The notes under the pieces are model-generated. The model saw only the letters and a program-made list of their open reading frames with translations, did no database searches and had not been told where the DNA came from. Position numbers and translations under genes: made by a program. From Bacillota bacterium (lineage in GTDB: Bacteria > Bacillota_A > Clostridia > Lachnospirales > Bianqueaceae), in contig JAFOIR010000009.1 in the NCBI GenBank assembly GCA_017420625.1, forward strand, positions 1-39,661: 39,661 nt of DNA. The letters run 5' to 3'. Below are positions 24,304-33,149 of the stretch, piece after piece (the first letter of the stretch is position 1; every line of letters starts with the position of its first letter).

Positions 24304-24780
24304 ATGAATAAAGTCACGACGAGTGTTCAGATCGTGCTGGCACAGCACTGCAACGGCTATAAAAACCCCAGGCTCTTCGGCGGACAGCTGATGAGCTGGA
24401 TCGACGTGATCGGCGCCGTGGCGGCACAGCGCTTTACAGGCATGCAGGTAACGACGGTCGCCATCGATCATCTGAACTTCATGAAACCGGCTTTTCTGGG
24501 AGACACCGTCGTCCAGAAAGCCATGGTGACCTGGAGCGGAAAGACTTCCCTGGAAGTAAGAGTCGACACCTATGTGGAAACACTGGCCGGTGATCGGGAA
24601 CTGACCAATCAGGCATACCTGGTTTTCGTGGCTTTGGGAGATGACGGCAAACCGGCTCCGGTGCCGAAATACATTCCGGAAACGGAAGAAGAAAAGCGCG
24701 AGTATGAAGCCGCCGCTGACCGCCGCCGGATCCGTCTGGCAGAAGCATGGAAACAGGAACGACTGAGGGGGAAAGAGTAA
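24304..24780 (+). CDS. Acyl-CoA thioesterase (hotdog fold, YciA/BACH-like)
   Basis: The 158-residue protein has the hotdog core: FGGQLMSWIDVIGAVAAQR at 25-43 forms the central helix, and FMKPAFLGDTVVQKAMVTW is the following strand pair. It hydrolyses acyl-CoA to free acid and CoA in the cytoplasm. The last 35 residues are a charged helix rich in Arg and Glu. GTGAGGT precedes the ATG. Its stop overlaps the start of the DUF1622 gene (TAATG), so the two are coupled. Chain-length preference is unknown. Confidence 0.88.
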   Translation: MNKVTTSVQIVLAQHCNGYKNPRLFGGQLMSWIDVIGAVAAQRFTGMQVTTVAIDHLNFMKPAFLGDTVVQKAMVTWSGKTSLEVRVDTYVETLAGDRELTNQAYLVFVALGDDGKPAPVPKYIPETEEEKREYEAAADRRRIRLAEAWKQERLRGKE

Positions 24781-25109
24781 TGTTTGAATCGATTGAAGAG
24801 ATCTTTGGACTGATAGTCAATTATGCGGTCCTGCTGTGTGAGTTCGCTGGTGTTTCCGTTCTGATCGTCACGCTCATCAAGGCTTTCCTTGGCTGGATCA
24901 AAAAGAAGGATGATATCCGCCTCTACCTTGCACAGGGTATTGCACTGGCACTGGAATTCAAATTAGGCGGCGAGGTCCTTCGTACGGTTATTGTCCGGGA
25001 ATGGAATGAACTGATGATCCTCGGGGCGATCATTGTTCTTCGGGGTGCGCTGACCTTCCTGATTCATTGGGAGATCAAGAACGAAGAAAAGAAAAAGCTG
25101 GAACTGTAA
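24780..25109 (+). CDS. DUF1622 membrane protein
   Basis: The 109-residue protein starts at the ATG overlapping the thioesterase stop by one base, with a GGGGGAAAGAG site upstream; a start further upstream would lie inside the thioesterase gene. Two or three membrane helices are visible (IVNYAVLLCEFAGVSVLIVTLI; LMILGAIIVLRGALTFLIHW), with the family's LAQGIALALEFKLGGEVLRT between them. DUF1622 has no assigned function. Coupling to a thioesterase does not explain it. Confidence 0.85.
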   Translation: MFESIEEIFGLIVNYAVLLCEFAGVSVLIVTLIKAFLGWIKKKDDIRLYLAQGIALALEFKLGGEVLRTVIVREWNELMILGAIIVLRGALTFLIHWEIKNEEKKKLEL

Positions 25110-25118
25110 GATTCCTTT

Positions 25119-25147
25119 TTGACAGGACCAGATGCATCCTGTATACT
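25119..25147 (+). promoter_or_regulatory. Consensus sigma-A promoter of the GH3-MoxR operon
   Basis: TTGACA (25119-25124), a 17-base spacer and TATACT (25142-25147). The spacer contains the inverted repeat ACAGGA-9-TCCTGT (25122-25142), a possible repressor site. The leader to the GH3 start is about 50 bases. Confidence 0.75.
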
Positions 25148-25202
25148 TAAGGTAACTATGTGTTCGTTACAATTCAATATTTTATATCAAGGAGGACTGT
25201 CC

Positions 25203-26912
25203 ATGTCTGTTGACCTGAAAGCTAAACCCTTTTACTTGTCTGATGAAGATATCGCATGGGTCGAGAGCACACTTGCGTCTCTGACGGAAAAAGAAAAAAT
25301 TCAGCAGCTTTTCTGCACCTCATCCATGGGAGATCTGGACGATCAGATCGCTCTTTTTGACCGGATCGGCTTCAAACCCGGCGGAACTCTTTTCCGTAAA
25401 TCATCCGCCAAAGAACTGCGTGATAAAGTTGAAAAGATCCAGAACTTCAGCAAGGTTCCCATGCTGATCGCAGCAGACCTTGACCGCGGTTCCTGGAATC
25501 TGATCGAAGAAGGCACCTGTAACGGCCATCACATGCAGATCGCCGCGACCGGCGATCCGGAATATTCCTATAAAGCCGGTCTTCTTTGCGCAAGAGAATG
25601 TACTGCCACCGGTGTCAACTGGGACTTCGGCCCGGTCACCGACATCGACTACAACCCCTACAGCCCCATCGTCAATGTCCGTTCTTTCGGCGACAAACCC
25701 GAAGAAGTAGCAGAGTATACCTCCCGTTACTGCAAAGGTCTGAAGGACGGCGGCATGCTGGCCTGCGCCAAGCACTGGCCCGGTGACGGAAGAGACTTCC
25801 GCGACCAGCACTTCATCGCTTCCGTCAATGATCTTTCCGTTGAGGAATGGGATAAGACCTATGGTATGATCTATGGCCGTCTGATCGATGAAGGATGCCC
25901 GACCGTCATGACTGCCCATATCATGCAGCCGGCCTACTCCCGTTATTACAATCCGGATATCAAGGACGAAGAGATCATGGTCGGTTCACTGAACTATGAT
26001 CTTCATAACAAACTACTTCGTGGCAAGCTTGGATTCAACGGTCTGATCGTCACCGATGCTTCCTCCATGGTAGGCTTTACCGAGCGCGTTCCGCGTGAGA
26101 AAGGCGTTCCGATGTCCATTGCCAACGGCGCGGACATGTTCCTCTTCAACCGCAATCTGGAAGAAGACTATGAATTCATGGTCAAAGGTTACGAAGAAGG
26201 CGTCATCACGCCTGAACGTCTGGACGAGGCGGTCACCCGCATCCTGGCGACCAAAGCCATGCTGAAGCTCCATGAAAAAGCGAAGGCCGGCACCCTTGTT
26301 CCGCCTGTCGAAGCCCTCGAGATCTTCAACGATCCCGCCGGCAAAGCCCAGGCCAGAGAAATCGCTGACAAGAGTATCACCCTCGTCCGCAACGACGAAA
26401 ACGTCCTGCCGTTTGGCCCGAACGTCAAGAATATCTATGTCATCGTCCTCGGCGACAAACCCGGCTACCACAACCGCACCGCCGGCTATGGCCAGATCTT
26501 TATTGACGAGCTGAAGAACCGCGGATTCAATGTCATCGTATACGACAATGACAATCCCAACGTACCATTCCCGATCGGCGGCACCAAGATCTCCGAACTC
26601 AAGAAGAAGATCGACGTCATCTGCTACTTTGCGAATGTCGAAACCGACGGCGGCGACAGTGCAGCCCGCATTACCTGGCCAGGCGTGCGCAATACCATTC
26701 CTACGCTGATCATGGATATCCCGACCATTCTGGTCTCCATCGACAATCCGTATCATCTGACCGATGCACCGGCCTTCAAGACCCTTGCCAATGCCTATAC
26801 TTCCGAGGAAAACAATGTGAAGATGCTGGTCGAAAAGATGTGCGGCGACTCGCCCTTCAAGGGCATCAGCCCCATCGATCCGTACAAAGGCAGATTCACC
26901 TCCATCAACTAA
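25203..26912 (+). CDS. Glycoside hydrolase family 3 protein, NagZ-like
   Basis: The ATG at 25203 (569 residues) has AAGGAGG upstream; an upstream start at 25119 would lie over the promoter. Domain 1 (about 20-390) is a GH3 barrel with the nucleophile D285 (IVTDASS) and the NagZ-type acid/base pair D201 and H203 after KHWPGDG, which marks beta-N-acetylhexosaminidases rather than beta-glucosidases. Domain 2 (about 400-560) is the alpha/beta sandwich. The usual D-x-EGG sugar-binding loop is ADLDRGS (91-97) here, a deviation that may alter specificity. No signal peptide is seen, so it should act in the cytoplasm, perhaps in cell-wall sugar recycling. MoxR, DUF58 and transglutaminase genes follow in an operon. 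Confidence 0.9.
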   Translation: MSVDLKAKPFYLSDEDIAWVESTLASLTEKEKIQQLFCTSSMGDLDDQIALFDRIGFKPGGTLFRKSSAKELRDKVEKIQNFSKVPMLIAADLDRGSWNLIEEGTCNGHHMQIAATGDPEYSYKAGLLCARECTATGVNWDFGPVTDIDYNPYSPIVNVRSFGDKPEEVAEYTSRYCKGLKDGGMLACAKHWPGDGRDFRDQHFIASVNDLSVEEWDKTYGMIYGRLIDEGCPTVMTAHIMQPAYSRYYNPDIKDEEIMVGSLNYDLHNKLLRGKLGFNGLIVTDASSMVGFTERVPREKGVPMSIANGADMFLFNRNLEEDYEFMVKGYEEGVITPERLDEAVTRILATKAMLKLHEKAKAGTLVPPVEALEIFNDPAGKAQAREIADKSITLVRNDENVLPFGPNVKNIYVIVLGDKPGYHNRTAGYGQIFIDELKNRGFNVIVYDNDNPNVPFPIGGTKISELKKKIDVICYFANVETDGGDSAARITWPGVRNTIPTLIMDIPTILVSIDNPYHLTDAPAFKTLANAYTSEENNVKMLVEKMCGDSPFKGISPIDPYKGRFTSIN

Positions 26913-26924
26913 AAGGAATTTTCA

Positions 26925-27866
26925 ATGAGCAATCCAAAAGTCGACGCTGTCCTTGAACAGCTGCAGAAAACCATCTATGGCAAAGACCGGCAGTGCCGGC
27001 TTGCTCTCGGTACTCTCCTCGCCCGCGGCAATCTCCTCATCGAGGATGTCCCGGGCGTGGGGAAGACCACCCTGGCTCTCGGTCTTTCCAGAGCTTTAGC
27101 TCTCAGCTTCGGCCGTATTCAGTTCACGCCGGATACCCTGCCCGGAGACATCACCGGTTACTCGACCGTCAATATGCACACGGGCGAACTCGTCTTCCAC
27201 GACGGTCCGGTCATGAACCATATCATCCTGGCCGATGAAATCAACCGGACGAGCCCCAAGACCCAGGCCAGTCTGCTGGAAGTCATGGAAGAACAGCACG
27301 TGACCGTCGAAGGCAAAACAACACCGGTCCCGCAGCCGTTCATGGTCATCGCGACCGAAAACCCCATCGAGTTCTCCGGTACCTATCAGCTGCCGGAAGC
27401 GCAGCTGGACCGTTTTCTCATGCGTATCTCCATGGGCTATCCTGAAAAGGGCGATGAGGACGACATGCTCCGCCGTGATCTGACCGGAGAGAAAAACGCC
27501 CCTGTCACACCGGTCCTTACCAGAGAAGACGTCCTGATGATGCAGGAAGAGACCGCGAACGTTAAAGTCAGTGAGTCGATCCGGCATTTCATCATTGAGA
27601 TCGTCCGTTCGACCCGTCAGACTCACTCTCTTTCCCTTGGTGCCAGCCCTCGTGCAACCCTGGCGCTGACCCATGCCGCTCAGGCCTGGGCCTATATGAA
27701 GGGAATGGACTATGTCGTTCCGGAGGATGTGCTGGCGGTCGTTCAGCCTGTCCTTTGCCACCGTCTCGTTCTGTCCCTTGATGCCAGCATCCAGAATGCA
27801 ACGGCAGACGGCGTTCTGACGGAATGTCTGAAGACCGTCCCCGTTCCGCCTGTATCCACTAAATGA
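26925..27866 (+). CDS. MoxR-family AAA+ ATPase
   Basis: The 313-residue protein has Walker A GVGKTT at 44-49 (DVPGVGKTTL), Walker B ILADEINR at about 104-111, sensor 1 IATENP, and the MoxR hallmark RIQFTPDTLPGDITGY. MoxR ATPases act as chaperones, often with DUF58 proteins that have vWA-like domains. AAAGGAA precedes the ATG, 12 bases after the GH3 gene, and it overlaps the DUF58 gene by 4 bases. The trio with DUF58 and transglutaminase is a common conserved cluster whose client is not defined. Confidence 0.94.
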   Translation: MSNPKVDAVLEQLQKTIYGKDRQCRLALGTLLARGNLLIEDVPGVGKTTLALGLSRALALSFGRIQFTPDTLPGDITGYSTVNMHTGELVFHDGPVMNHIILADEINRTSPKTQASLLEVMEEQHVTVEGKTTPVPQPFMVIATENPIEFSGTYQLPEAQLDRFLMRISMGYPEKGDEDDMLRRDLTGEKNAPVTPVLTREDVLMMQEETANVKVSESIRHFIIEIVRSTRQTHSLSLGASPRATLALTHAAQAWAYMKGMDYVVPEDVLAVVQPVLCHRLVLSLDASIQNATADGVLTECLKTVPVPPVSTK

Positions 27867-29074
27867 AAAAAGCTCTCAGATTCCGGCAGCTGCTGATGGT
27901 GCTCGTCATCCTGGCAGCTGCCGTACTCATCGGTTTCAAGGGAGGGGCAGCGAGCTATCTGTTTTTCTGGATATCGCTCATTCTCCCGCTGTCGGCTCTC
28001 ATCTTTCGAAGACTCGTTCGGTCCTCGCTCGTCATCCGCCTGGAAGTGGAAAAAACAAGCGTGGTCAGGGGCGAGCTTTTGGCATGCAAACTGATGCTTC
28101 GAAACGACAGCTATATCACGATTCCCGAGATCCGTATCCGCATGAGTGAAGGCAAGATCCATTTTTCTGAAAAAGAACAATCCCTGTACTGCTCTCTGGC
28201 ACCGGGAGAGGAGAAGGTCTATGAATTCCATCCGGTCTGCCGCCACTACGGTTACTGCCGGATCGGCGCCTCTTCGATCATTATCCCGGATTATTTCTCG
28301 CTTACAGAGCTGACGTACGAAAAAATAGAACATGTGAACGTTCTGCCGCGTCAGCAGCGGATCGATCAGCTTCCCATCGCACCTCCGGAAGAAAAAGACC
28401 AGCAAAAGGTGGACCGCAGCTATTTCGGAGAGATGATTCCGGACGGTCAGTGGAAGCTTTATTCCCGGGGCGATGATATCCGCCGCGTGAACTGGAAAGC
28501 CTCCGCCCGCTCTCAGAAACTCATTCTGAAGAACCTCTCGCCGGAACCCAAGACCGAACTGGTTCTTATTCCCGACGGAAGAAAAGACGTGCCCGGAGGC
28601 GAAGCCGGATGGCAGGCACAGGATGATGTCGTCGAGGGCACCCTTGCCATCACCGATTATTTCCTTCGCCGCGGTATTGCGCTGAAAATTCTTCCGGATG
28701 CTCCCCGCAAGCAGGTCCTCACTTCCATCTCCGCTTTCCCGCGTCTTTATAAGATCATGGCCCGGAACTTCTTCAGCGGTGAGACCGGCGTAGAAGATGC
28801 ACTTGATTTTCATGTGCGTTCGGAAGGCATCGGACGCTATATCCTGCTCACCTGGGAGGTCAATGAAGCGCTTATCCGCAAGATCAGCCTGCTGATCAGC
28901 CGCGGTGCCAAAGTCACGCTGATCTATATCGGAGACTCTTCCGAGGTCGCATCTCTGGCTGCATCCGAAAAGAAGCTTTCCTTCGTTCAGGCACCTTCTG
29001 ACCGGGACTTCTTCTCTGTTCTTTCTGGCGGAAACGATGCCGTCTCCTCTTCCGGGAAAGGAGGCAGCCAATGA
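27863..29074 (+). CDS. DUF58 membrane-associated protein
   Basis: The 403-residue protein has two N-terminal helices (RQLLMVLVILAAAVLIGF; ASYLFFWISLILPLSALIF), a beta-rich segment at about 55-150, and the DUF58 signature YSRGDDIRRVNWKASAR at about 209-225 followed by LVLIPDGRK, the start of a vWA-like fold. It is the usual partner of MoxR ATPases. It overlaps moxR at ATGA and the transglutaminase gene by 4 bases, so all three are translationally coupled. Confidence 0.92.
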   Translation: MKKALRFRQLLMVLVILAAAVLIGFKGGAASYLFFWISLILPLSALIFRRLVRSSLVIRLEVEKTSVVRGELLACKLMLRNDSYITIPEIRIRMSEGKIHFSEKEQSLYCSLAPGEEKVYEFHPVCRHYGYCRIGASSIIIPDYFSLTELTYEKIEHVNVLPRQQRIDQLPIAPPEEKDQQKVDRSYFGEMIPDGQWKLYSRGDDIRRVNWKASARSQKLILKNLSPEPKTELVLIPDGRKDVPGGEAGWQAQDDVVEGTLAITDYFLRRGIALKILPDAPRKQVLTSISAFPRLYKIMARNFFSGETGVEDALDFHVRSEGIGRYILLTWEVNEALIRKISLLISRGAKVTLIYIGDSSEVASLAASEKKLSFVQAPSDRDFFSVLSGGNDAVSSSGKGGSQ

Positions 29075-31326
29075 GAGAATTTGTTGATAAGTACCTGCCC
29101 CGCTGGCTGCTCCTGGTGCTGATCACTACCGCATCTGTACTGATCTTCCCCTACCGCACCTATATCAATGTTCAGACCGGAATGGTGATCGGTTTTCTGA
29201 TCGTCTGGATCACACTGCTTCTTCTTGCCGACCGGCTGGTCAAAGTGCTCGGTCCGATCCTTCTGTATGTCCTGACGTTTTTTCTCTTTACCCGGATCTT
29301 CAGCGGCACCGAATGGATCAGCGAAACGCTGCTCTTATGGAAATCTGCCCCTTACGAAGAATCCGCCGGCACCAACGCACTGGTGGTTCTCGGCGGCAGC
29401 GCCGCCTCTTTGGTCCTTCTCTATCCTGTGCAGTATTTCTGGCCGAGACTGGTCCTTGCTGCCGCCTGGGTCATCATCTGGATCCTTGCCGCCATCTTTG
29501 GTGAACGTCTTCCAAAAACCAGCATCGTCCTGATGATGCCGCTGGTACTCTTCTCCCTGACAGAAGTTCTGAGGCGCCGCCGTCTTCCCGAAACCAAGCG
29601 GCCTGCCATTGTCCTTCTCGTCTGCAGCCTGATCAGTGCGCTCTTGTTCCTGGCACCTGTCAATGCGCAGCCCTATCCCTACAAGATGCTTCACGCTGCC
29701 TGGGATGAGGTACAGGAGATCTGGAAAAAGATCGATACCCGGATCCACTACCGCACCGTAGGAGATGCGGAGTTTTCCATCGATTCGATGACCGAGTCCC
29801 GCCCAGTGGTCCAGTCCGACAAGGAAAAGGATTATGCACACCTCTTGAAGGTCTGGCTGGATTTCGGCGACTCAAACGTCGTTTATCTGCCTGGTGCTAC
29901 CTGGAATTATTTCGACGGCCGTCAGTGGAAAAATACAGCTCAGCCGGAGGACCCGACACTTCTTCAGTGGAATCTTGACACGGCTGAACACGTCTACGCC
30001 CTTTGGCGAACGACACGCGGTGATCCCGGCACAGTGGATGCCTCCACCGGTGCTCAGTATCTTCGCAAGCGTGCACTGTATATCGATTACTACCAGATGA
30101 ATACGCGCACGCTGTTTACGACCTCCAATTTGCTGCAGATCTCCGCCGACAAAGATCGCTATCCCTTCCAGACCCAGTCCGGAAAAGTGCTTTTCGACTA
30201 TATGCAGGAAGAAGATACCGCCTATCGCCTGTATTTTCTGGAGACCAACGGGCGGATGACGAACGTGATCCGTGATGCCGAAGGGTATCATTATGACGCT
30301 GACAAACTCCAGACCTGGGGACAGATCGCCGGCACCTACGAAGCCGAATTCCTGCTCGATATGGAATGGAATACCCAGATCGAACAGGTTCTTTGCCGTC
30401 GGGAGGAAGCTATCCGGAAAGATTATCTCGCCCTTCCGGAGAACCTCTCACCGGAAATCATCCGGTTGGCCGAAGATATCACCAAAGGACTTTCCAGTGA
30501 TTATGATAAAATCATTGCAATCGAGCATTACCTGAAGACCAACTATGGCTATCAGCTTCATCCTGCGATGCCTGAAGGCGATACGCCTCTGCTGGATCAC
30601 CTGCTCTTCGAATCCAGAGAAGGTTACTGCACCTGGTATGCCACGGCAGCTGCCGTTCTGTGCCGGGTCTCGGGGATCCCGACCCGTTACGTCGAAGGAT
30701 ACCGGACCGAACTGGAACAGCAGAATGCGCTCTGGCTGGATGACGATTCCCGCCATGCCTGGTGTGAAGCTTATCTGCCTGGCTATGGATGGGTCTCCTT
30801 AGAGGCAACACCGGGCTTCATCGGTTCTCAGGCGAGCTGGGATGCCGAGGGCGTTCTGGAAGCCAAGATGCAGGAACGCCGGGAAAATGACAAGAAAAAA
30901 GCGGAACAGGAAAAAGAACCGGAACCTGAAAGAAAACCGGTTCCGGTCGGCAAGATCCTGCTGATCGCGATTCCTGTACTGATTCTTGGAGGCGCAGCCG
31001 CATGGCTGATCCTGCAAAGCCGCAGGAAAAAGGCCTATGAAGCCCTCTCCTACAGCGACAAGATCCGTGCGGATCTGCCCAAGCTGCTCGCCGGGCTCAG
31101 CCGCCGGGGCTATGATCGCAAGAAAAACGAGACGCTGCGGCATCTGTTCCGAATCGTTCACTGGCCAAGCTACGATCTGGAAAATGACGAACCGGACCGA
31201 CTCCTCCGAATCTATCACGATGTGATCTTCGGCGAAAAGGAGCTTGGTGAAGAGGAATGGCGCTTCCAGCACGAGATCGCTATGCGGCTTTACTCTCGCC
31301 GAAAACTGAAGGCACCGCAAAAGTAA
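29071..31326 (+). CDS. Membrane-anchored transglutaminase-like protein (TgpA type)
   Basis: The 751-residue protein has about six N-terminal helices (to about 200), an outside region, a transglutaminase core, a further helix at about 630-650 and a cytoplasmic tail. The core has Cys520 (REGYCTWYATAA), His562 (DSRHAWCEAYLPGYGW) and Glu578 (SLEATPG) in the position of the third catalytic residue, where many of these proteins have Glu instead of Asp. The family may act as protein cross-linker, protease or peptidoglycan-linked enzyme. A Lys/Glu-rich stretch at about 605-627 links core and last helix. It ends the GH3-MoxR-DUF58 operon and is followed by a terminator. Confidence 0.92.
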   Translation: MREFVDKYLPRWLLLVLITTASVLIFPYRTYINVQTGMVIGFLIVWITLLLLADRLVKVLGPILLYVLTFFLFTRIFSGTEWISETLLLWKSAPYEESAGTNALVVLGGSAASLVLLYPVQYFWPRLVLAAAWVIIWILAAIFGERLPKTSIVLMMPLVLFSLTEVLRRRRLPETKRPAIVLLVCSLISALLFLAPVNAQPYPYKMLHAAWDEVQEIWKKIDTRIHYRTVGDAEFSIDSMTESRPVVQSDKEKDYAHLLKVWLDFGDSNVVYLPGATWNYFDGRQWKNTAQPEDPTLLQWNLDTAEHVYALWRTTRGDPGTVDASTGAQYLRKRALYIDYYQMNTRTLFTTSNLLQISADKDRYPFQTQSGKVLFDYMQEEDTAYRLYFLETNGRMTNVIRDAEGYHYDADKLQTWGQIAGTYEAEFLLDMEWNTQIEQVLCRREEAIRKDYLALPENLSPEIIRLAEDITKGLSSDYDKIIAIEHYLKTNYGYQLHPAMPEGDTPLLDHLLFESREGYCTWYATAAAVLCRVSGIPTRYVEGYRTELEQQNALWLDDDSRHAWCEAYLPGYGWVSLEATPGFIGSQASWDAEGVLEAKMQERRENDKKKAEQEKEPEPERKPVPVGKILLIAIPVLILGGAAAWLILQSRRKKAYEALSYSDKIRADLPKLLAGLSRRGYDRKKNETLRHLFRIVHWPSYDLENDEPDRLLRIYHDVIFGEKELGEEEWRFQHEIAMRLYSRRKLKAPQK

Positions 31327-31340
31327 ACCTGCTTCCAAGC

Positions 31341-31378
31341 AAAGAGCCAGCCCATCAAAACAGGCTGGCTCTTTTTTT
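31341..31378 (+). terminator. Terminator between convergent transglutaminase and MATE genes
   Basis: AAAGAGCCAGCC (31341-31352) pairs perfectly with GGCTGGCTCTTT (31363-31374), followed by a T run on the plus strand. The minus strand has a weaker T stretch, so it may serve both genes. Confidence 0.92.
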
Positions 31379-31390
31379 GTGTTTTCAGAT

Positions 31391-33148
31391 TTACAGGACT
31401 AATGTCAGATTGTTCAGTCCCAAAGAATTGACATAATTGGCGTCTTTGACCATTTTCATGATCATCCGGATGCCGATATGTGCTGCCGGGTCTTCCTCTG
31501 TCTGATGCAGCTTCAGATACTCCACCGGATCAAAGCTCAGGCAGTTGTCCCGGATACGGATGACCCGCTGCTTTTCCTTAAACAGGATCCGGACGTTGAT
31601 ACTGTGCCGTTCCTTATCTTTGGTAAACCCATATTCAATGATATTGTTGACGATCTCTTCAATACTGAGCGAGATCAGCATACACTCCCGAGGCTTCTCC
31701 CCGTGCTCGCGGCAAAATTCTGCAGCACAGCGGGATGCTTCGATGGCTTCTTCGGCAGAATGGATACTTCTCTCGAAAAGGTTATGTTCACTGACCCCAA
31801 AATCCGGCTCGAGGAAGGAAAAGGCATCCACCGAGAACGTGATCTTTTTCTGCTTCACCCAGACATAGACGGCGATCAGCAGAAGCGTCAGACTTTCACC
31901 GGAGACGAACCCCAGCCATACCCCGGTCGTTCCCAGAAAACGACTGAGGATAAAGGCAAAACTCGCAATGGATACGAAGTTCTGGATCACGGAGATCACT
32001 TCTGTAAGCCTGGTTTTCTCCACACCCTGACAGTAATTCTTGAACGCCGTGTTCATGGCACTGGGAACAAGTGACAGACTGAACAGGCGAACACCCAGAA
32101 TGGTCATCTCCTTTGCTGCCGGATCATTCGGCAAGAACAGGCTGACCAGCGGCGGAGCGAACAGCTGCATAACCAGGATCACGGCCAGATCGAGAAAGAT
32201 CGCATAGAGGGTCATCGTCTTGATGAGAGTCCTCAGCGCATTCCTGTCTTCATCAACGAAAAAGACTGCAGAAAGCAGCAATGCGACCGAGCCTACGCCG
32301 GAGCTGAAGCTGTAGCAGATATTGCCGATCGTAGAGACCACCGAATAGGCTGCAACAGCCAGGTTCTTCCCCACTGCCAGCAAAATCTTGTTCAGAACGA
32401 AGACCAGCAGCACAAGGCTGATCTGATTGATGACGGTTGGTATGCCATAACGGAAAAGATTTGCACAGATCCTGGCTTTTACGCTTTTCAGCTTCAGCTT
32501 GAACATGCAGTCTTTCTTCAGGAAATAGGTCAGACCAATCACCAGTGCCAGATAATAGCTCAGCGAGGAAGCAAGTCCCATTCCGAAGGTTCCGCCGTGG
32601 AAAACAAAAACATTCAGAATATCAAAAACGATATCCGATACCGTCATCATCAGGACGGCGGCCACGAGACGGCTTCGGCTGCCGGAGATCTGCATAAACG
32701 GAACCATGATCTGCGCTAGGATGAAAGCAGGCGCGCCCAGAATAAAGCCATCCAGGTAATCTCTCGTCAGGAAGAAGACGACATTATCCTCGGTAGGTTT
32801 TCCTGCGCCAAGCAGGCTCGTTAAGGGATTTTGCAGAATCAGCACCAGCGCCACCCCTAAGATCGCTACACCGACAGCCATGACCATGGATGCAGAGTAG
32901 CATGCATTCGTGCCTTCCATATCACCGCTGCCCACGGTTTTTCCGCACATAACCTGGATCCCGGCCGAAAGCATACTGCCAAAGGCAGCGAAAACCAGAA
33001 GGACGGGACTGGCCAGTCCGTAAGCGGTGACCGAATCGACACCTAAAAATCGACCGATCATCATCGAGTCGATCATCATGCAGATCATGACCGTCATCGC
33101 AGAGAGGATCTGCGTGATCAGCATCTGCCGGTATATCTTGCGGATCAT
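31391..33148 (-). CDS. MATE-family transporter fused to a GHKL ATPase domain
   Basis: The 585-residue protein has a MATE transporter at about 1-440 (twelve helices; DSMMIGRFLGVDSVTAYGLASPVL). A linker and a cytoplasmic histidine-kinase-like ATPase domain of RsbW type follow at about 460-585. The ATP-binding boxes are visible: N box EEIVNNIIEYGF (497-508), a degenerate G1 box RDNCLSFDP (DN-C instead of D-x-G) and G2 HIGIRM (about 557-562). RsbW-type domains bind or phosphorylate partner proteins; fused to a transporter this suggests ATP- or partner-controlled export or sensing. Its start is 1 base after the FGGY kinase stop, so the two genes form an operon. It is the third MATE protein of the window. 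Confidence 0.9.
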   Translation of the reverse strand: MIRKIYRQMLITQILSAMTVMICMMIDSMMIGRFLGVDSVTAYGLASPVLLVFAAFGSMLSAGIQVMCGKTVGSGDMEGTNACYSASMVMAVGVAILGVALVLILQNPLTSLLGAGKPTEDNVVFFLTRDYLDGFILGAPAFILAQIMVPFMQISGSRSRLVAAVLMMTVSDIVFDILNVFVFHGGTFGMGLASSLSYYLALVIGLTYFLKKDCMFKLKLKSVKARICANLFRYGIPTVINQISLVLLVFVLNKILLAVGKNLAVAAYSVVSTIGNICYSFSSGVGSVALLLSAVFFVDEDRNALRTLIKTMTLYAIFLDLAVILVMQLFAPPLVSLFLPNDPAAKEMTILGVRLFSLSLVPSAMNTAFKNYCQGVEKTRLTEVISVIQNFVSIASFAFILSRFLGTTGVWLGFVSGESLTLLLIAVYVWVKQKKITFSVDAFSFLEPDFGVSEHNLFERSIHSAEEAIEASRCAAEFCREHGEKPRECMLISLSIEEIVNNIIEYGFTKDKERHSINVRILFKEKQRVIRIRDNCLSFDPVEYLKLHQTEEDPAAHIGIRMIMKMVKDANYVNSLGLNNLTLVL

Positions 33149-33149
33149 A

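Noticed and set aside
27743..29071. 442-codon minus-strand frame
   Set aside because: It is antisense to the DUF58 gene, which has its family signature and 4-base overlaps with both neighbours.
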